NCBI GenBank assembly: GCA_900555815.1 | Contig: USMR01000021.1 | Span: forward strand, 1-9,503 | Direction: 5' to 3' | DNA: 9,503 bases | Source: an uncultured Collinsella sp. | GTDB lineage: Bacteria; Actinomycetota; Coriobacteriia; Coriobacteriales; Coriobacteriaceae | Part shown: positions 6,883 to 9,503 of the stretch, piece by piece | How the letters are laid out: each line of letters starts with the position of its first letter | Position numbering within the stretch: the stretch's first letter is position 1 | Program-made: the position numbers and the translations under genes | Notes under the pieces: generated by a model | The model's database searches: none | What the model saw: the letters and a program-made list of their open reading frames with translations, nothing else | What the model was told of the DNA's origin: nothing

Positions 6883-7041
6883 TTATGCGAATCCCGATGC
6901 TACCACATAAGCAGCTCATTTGGATTGGGGCTCTCAGCTGTGTTCGCTCATTCTGTAAGCATCGGATTTTGCGGGCGTCACAGGGGCAAACCGTGAGAAA
7001 CTTATTGACGTTTATGGAGCGTATACGATGGGAGCGATGCC
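6883..7041. other. Divergent intergenic region between the mntP leader and disA
   Basis: No coding potential is seen. The region must hold promoters for mntP (leftward) and disA (rightward), but I could not assign either firmly. For mntP, TGGTAGCAT (minus strand, near 6900-6908) could be an extended -10. An inverted repeat CCGATGCT (6894-6901) with AGCATCGG (6958-6965) spans much of the region, and GCTCATT occurs twice (near 6914 and 6946). TTGACG at about 7005 resembles a -35, but no -10 lies at a proper distance. Confidence 0.4.
7030..7034 (+). promoter_or_regulatory. Shine-Dalgarno sequence deciding the disA TTG start
   Basis: GGGAG lies 7 bases before TTG at 7042. ATG triplets at 7028 and 7037 are out of frame, and an in-frame stop at 7006-7008 leaves TTG as the only in-frame start upstream of the ATG at 7069, which would cut into the conserved N-terminus. 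Confidence 0.65.
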
Positions 7042-8109
7042 TTGGATAAGAACGAGCTGCAAAAGCGTATGGAACAGGCCATTCGCCTGACGGCACCTGG
7101 CCAGCCGATCCGCACCGCCCTCGACATGATCATTGCCGGTCACCTGGGTGCCCTTATCTGCGTCGGCGACACCGAAAACGTGCTCGCTGCCGGTAACGAC
7201 GGCTTCCCGCTCAACATTTCGTTTACCTCGAACCGCCTGTTCGAGCTTTCCAAGATGGACGGTGCCATCGTTATCGATGGCGACCTCACCCAGATCCTGC
7301 GCGCCAACTTCCACCTCAATCCCGATCCCTCGCTTGCCACGAGTGAGACGGGCATGCGTCACCGTACTGCCGCTCGCATGTCGGTGCTCACCGACGCCAT
7401 CGTGATCTCGGTTTCGGCTCGTCGCGCCGTCGTTAACGTGTACGTTCACGGCAAGAGCTACGAGATCCAGCCCGTCACCACCATCATGAGCTCGGTCAAC
7501 CAGCTCGTCGCCACGCTCCAGACTACCCGTCAGTCGCTCGACCGCTCCCTGCTGCGCCTGACGGCCCTCGAGCTCGACGACTACGTCACGCTCGCCGACA
7601 TTACCGGTATTTTCTCGAGCTTCGAGATCATGCAGCAGGCAAAGACCGAGCTTAAGGATTGCATTGTCAAGCTGGGCAACCAGGGCAAGCTCGTGCAGAT
7701 GCAGCTCGAGCAGCTCGCGGGCTCCAGCATGGATACCGAATACGACTTGATGATCCGCGACTACGCAAGCGATTCCTCCGAGGCAAACGCCGAGAAGATC
7801 CGCGCCGAGCTGAGCCGCATGACGCCTAAGGACCTGTCCGACCCGCAGCACGTGGCGGCAGTTCTGGGTTACGACGACCTGGACGAGGACTCCGTCATGA
7901 CGCCGCTGGGCCTGCGCACGCTTTCGCGCGTGTCCGTCGTGCGCGACGGCGTGGCCGAGAAGATCGTCGACGAGTACGGCTCGCTGCAGGAGCTCATGGA
8001 CGACATCAGCGAGGATCCGGAGCGCTTGGGCGACTTTGGCGTCAACAACCCTGCCATTCTTGCGGACTCGCTGTACCGCATGAAGGGCACCAAACAGGGG
8101 AACGCATAA
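7042..8109 (+). CDS. disA: DNA integrity scanning diadenylate cyclase DisA
   Basis: Octameric enzyme joining two ATP into c-di-AMP, the messenger governing potassium, osmotic and cell-wall balance; in Bacillus it also scans DNA for branched structures. The product is 355 residues, typical length. The N-terminal DAC domain (about 10-150) has the catalytic DGA at 73-75 in SKMDGAIV and RHRT at 106-109 in SETGMRHRTAAR, so the cyclase should be active. A helical linker covers about 150-265. The C-terminal DNA-binding region (about 280-348) aligns with Bacillus DisA, but the hairpin GIG of the final helix-hairpin-helix reads DFG here (331-333) and the basic residues after it become NPAILADS, so DNA contact may be weakened. 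The start is TTG, rare and possibly limiting. Its TAA overlaps the ispD ATG by one base (TAATG), so it heads an operon. Confidence 0.95.
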   Translation: MDKNELQKRMEQAIRLTAPGQPIRTALDMIIAGHLGALICVGDTENVLAAGNDGFPLNISFTSNRLFELSKMDGAIVIDGDLTQILRANFHLNPDPSLATSETGMRHRTAARMSVLTDAIVISVSARRAVVNVYVHGKSYEIQPVTTIMSSVNQLVATLQTTRQSLDRSLLRLTALELDDYVTLADITGIFSSFEIMQQAKTELKDCIVKLGNQGKLVQMQLEQLAGSSMDTEYDLMIRDYASDSSEANAEKIRAELSRMTPKDLSDPQHVAAVLGYDDLDEDSVMTPLGLRTLSRVSVVRDGVAEKIVDEYGSLQELMDDISEDPERLGDFGVNNPAILADSLYRMKGTKQGNA

Positions 8110-8837
8110 TGGCGCCCGTATGCGCCGTGGTCGTTGCCGGCGGCAGCGGCCAGCGCTTTGGAAATCCCGGCGGCAAGCAGCTCGTTAATGTGGCGGGCCG
8201 TCCGCTCATGAGCTGGTCCATCCGCGCGTTCGATCGTAGCGATAAGGTCGGCCATATCGTCGTGGTTTGCCCTGCCGAGCGCCGTGCCGAGATGCGCCGC
8301 CTGGCCATCGACCCGTTTGACTATGACACGCCCATCAGCTTTGCCGATGCCGGCGATACCCGTCAGGATTCCACCCGTGCCGGCGTGCATGCGGTTCCGG
8401 CGGGTTTCGAATATGTCGCCATCCACGACGGCGCTCGTCCGCTCATTACGACCGAGGCCATCGGCCACGCTATCGACGTGCTCGTGAGCGACCGTGCCCT
8501 CGACGGTGTCGTGTGCGGTCAGCCCGCGATCGACACGCTCAAGATCGTTGACGGCGATAATATCGTCGAGACGCCGCCGCGTGAGCTCTACTGGGCAGCG
8601 CAGACGCCGCAGATCTTTAGCGTCGATGCTATGAAGCGCGCCCACGCTGCAGCCATTGCCGAGGGCTTTATCGGTACCGATGATTCGTCGCTGGTCGAGC
8701 GCATGGGTGGGCGCGTCCGCTGCGTCCAGAGCCCACGCGATAACCTTAAGGTGACGGTGCCCGAGGACCTGCGTCCCGTAACCGCGATTCTGCTTGGCCG
8801 CATGGCCGAGGGAGAGGACCTTCCCCATGTTCAGTAA
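8109..8837 (+). CDS. ispD: 2-C-methyl-D-erythritol 4-phosphate cytidylyltransferase
   Basis: Third step of the MEP isoprenoid pathway: MEP plus CTP gives CDP-ME and pyrophosphate, in the cytoplasm. The product has 242 residues, usual length. The CTP-binding loop is AGGSGQRFGN (10-19) followed by K23. GDTRQDST (82-89), HDGARP (106-111), AIDTLK (140-145), YWAAQTPQIF (161-170), TDDSSLVE (190-197) and NLKVTVPEDL (212-221, with K214) follow in family order, so the enzyme looks complete. Translation is coupled to disA by the 1-base overlap and to ispF by an 11-base overlap. IspD and IspF are fused in some bacteria; here they are separate. It makes CDP-ME for IspE, which is not in the window. Confidence 0.96.
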   Translation: MAPVCAVVVAGGSGQRFGNPGGKQLVNVAGRPLMSWSIRAFDRSDKVGHIVVVCPAERRAEMRRLAIDPFDYDTPISFADAGDTRQDSTRAGVHAVPAGFEYVAIHDGARPLITTEAIGHAIDVLVSDRALDGVVCGQPAIDTLKIVDGDNIVETPPRELYWAAQTPQIFSVDAMKRAHAAAIAEGFIGTDDSSLVERMGGRVRCVQSPRDNLKVTVPEDLRPVTAILLGRMAEGEDLPHVQ

Positions 8838-9321
8838 CCTGCGCATTGGCCATGGCTACGACGTTCACCGTCTGGTGGAGGGGCGTCGATGTATCATCGG
8901 CGGTGTCGACATTCCCTACGAGCGCGGCCTGCTGGGCCACTCGGATGCTGATGTGCTCGCGCACGCCTTGGCCGACGCCATTCTGGGCGCCTGCCGCGGG
9001 GGAGACATCGGCAAGCTATTCCCCGATACCGACCCTGCCTACGAGGGCGCCGACTCGATGGTGCTGCTTGCCCGCGTAATGGACTATGCGCGTGAGCTGG
9101 GCTTTGAGTTTGTCGATGCCGACTGCACCATTGCCTGCCAGCAGCCTAAGATCACCCCGCATCGCGATGCCATGCGCGCCAACCTTGCCCATGCCCTGGG
9201 CGTTGACGTCGAAAACGTGGGCGTCGCCGCCACTACGACCGAAAAGCTCGGTTGGGAAGGCCAGGGCGAGGGAATCGGCGCCTGGGCCGTTTGCCTGCTA
9301 CAGAAAACCGTTAAGGAGTAA
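8827..9321 (+). CDS. ispF: 2-C-methyl-D-erythritol 2,4-cyclodiphosphate synthase
   Basis: Homotrimeric enzyme of the MEP pathway that cyclises CDP-ME 2-phosphate to MEcPP, releasing CMP. The product has 164 residues. The zinc ligands D12 and H14 (GHGYDVHRL) and H46 match E. coli D8, H10 and H42 at a constant offset. GHSDADV (37-43), DIGKLFPDTDP (60-70), CQQPKI (104-109) and ATTTEKLG (135-142) complete the signature. I chose the ATG at 8827 because the family starts a few residues before IGHGYDVH and GGGAGAGG lies 9 bases upstream; a TTG at 8794 gives an implausible N-terminal extension. It overlaps the ispD end by 11 bases and ends 3 bases before cysS. Confidence 0.96.
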   Translation: MFSNLRIGHGYDVHRLVEGRRCIIGGVDIPYERGLLGHSDADVLAHALADAILGACRGGDIGKLFPDTDPAYEGADSMVLLARVMDYARELGFEFVDADCTIACQQPKITPHRDAMRANLAHALGVDVENVGVAATTTEKLGWEGQGEGIGAWAVCLLQKTVKE

Positions 9322-9324
9322 CGA

Positions 9325-9503
9325 ATGCGTATCTACAACAGCGCTACCCATAAAAAGGAAGAGTTCCAGCCCATCGAGTCCGGCAAGGTCCGCATGTATG
9401 TGTGCGGCCCCACGGTCTACGACAACATCCACATCGGCAATGCCCGCCCCATGATCGTATTTGATACGGTGCGCCGTTACATGGAATACAAGGGATACGA
9501 AGT
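9325..9503 (+). CDS. cysS: Cysteinyl-tRNA synthetase (3' partial)
   Basis: Class I synthetase charging tRNA-Cys. Only the first 59 residues are in the window and the frame is open at the end. [19 protein letters not shown] (24-42) is the CysRS signature: C27 is the first zinc ligand, which helps select cysteine, and HIGN (36-39) is the class I ATP-binding motif. The ATG has AAGGAG six bases before it, inside the ispF end, and lies 3 bases after the ispF stop, so it is the fourth gene of the disA operon. A CysS after ispD-ispF matches the order in Bacillus. MshC (mycothiol cysteine ligase) shares some of these motifs, but this position and the N-terminus favour CysS. Confidence 0.92.
   Translation, partial: MRIYNSATHKKEEFQPIESGKVRMYVCGPTVYDNIHIGNARPMIVFDTVRRYMEYKGYE

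Noticed and set aside
7005..7027. TTGACG ... TATACG as a disA promoter
   Set aside because: The hexamers are only 11 bases apart, and the -10 would put the transcription start past the disA ribosome site.

Overview
The window is GC-rich bacterial chromosome, densely coded, with Shine-Dalgarno (SD) starts. It combines a ClpC-type chaperone, an actinobacterial-like codon bias towards C or G in third positions, and a disA-ispD-ispF-cysS cluster. I infer a high-GC Gram-positive, most likely a gut actinobacterium of the Coriobacteriia (Collinsella-like). The taxonomic call rests on overall look, not on a marker gene.

Layout. (1) Bases 1-2411 (+): the 3' part of clpC, the AAA+ unfoldase of the ClpCP protease, whose N-terminus lies outside the window; a hairpin terminator follows. 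(2) 2626-4083 (+): pepD, an M20-family Xaa-His dipeptidase with all metal and catalytic residues, ending in a strong terminator. (3) 4211-5989 (-): a two-gene hipB-hipA-like toxin-antitoxin operon, convergent with pepD, somewhat richer in A/T by eye. It is headed by three 16-bp palindromic sites spaced exactly 27 bp apart around its likely promoter. (4) 6110-6694 (-): mntP, a manganese exporter, preceded by a yybP-ykoY manganese riboswitch with an expression-platform terminator. (5) 7042-9503 (+): disA (c-di-AMP synthase), ispD, ispF and the start of cysS, all overlapping or 3 bp apart, clearly one operon.

How the parts fit. In Bacillus subtilis the block clpC-radA-disA-yacL-ispD-ispF-...-cysS is contiguous. 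Here the two ends of that block are present, but radA is replaced by pepD, hipBA and mntP, and yacL is absent. The middle of the window is therefore best read as an insertion or rearrangement inside an old stress, c-di-AMP and isoprenoid neighbourhood. The disA operon couples a nucleotide second-messenger synthase to two steps of the MEP isoprenoid pathway and to cysteinyl-tRNA charging. The mntP-hipB-hipA genes all read leftward, so leaky termination after mntP could carry riboswitch-controlled transcripts into the toxin-antitoxin genes.

I found no tRNA, rRNA, CRISPR array or insertion sequence. The most interesting signals are the phased operator array upstream of hipB, the manganese riboswitch leader, and the altered helix-hairpin-helix of DisA. 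I saw no wholly new system.
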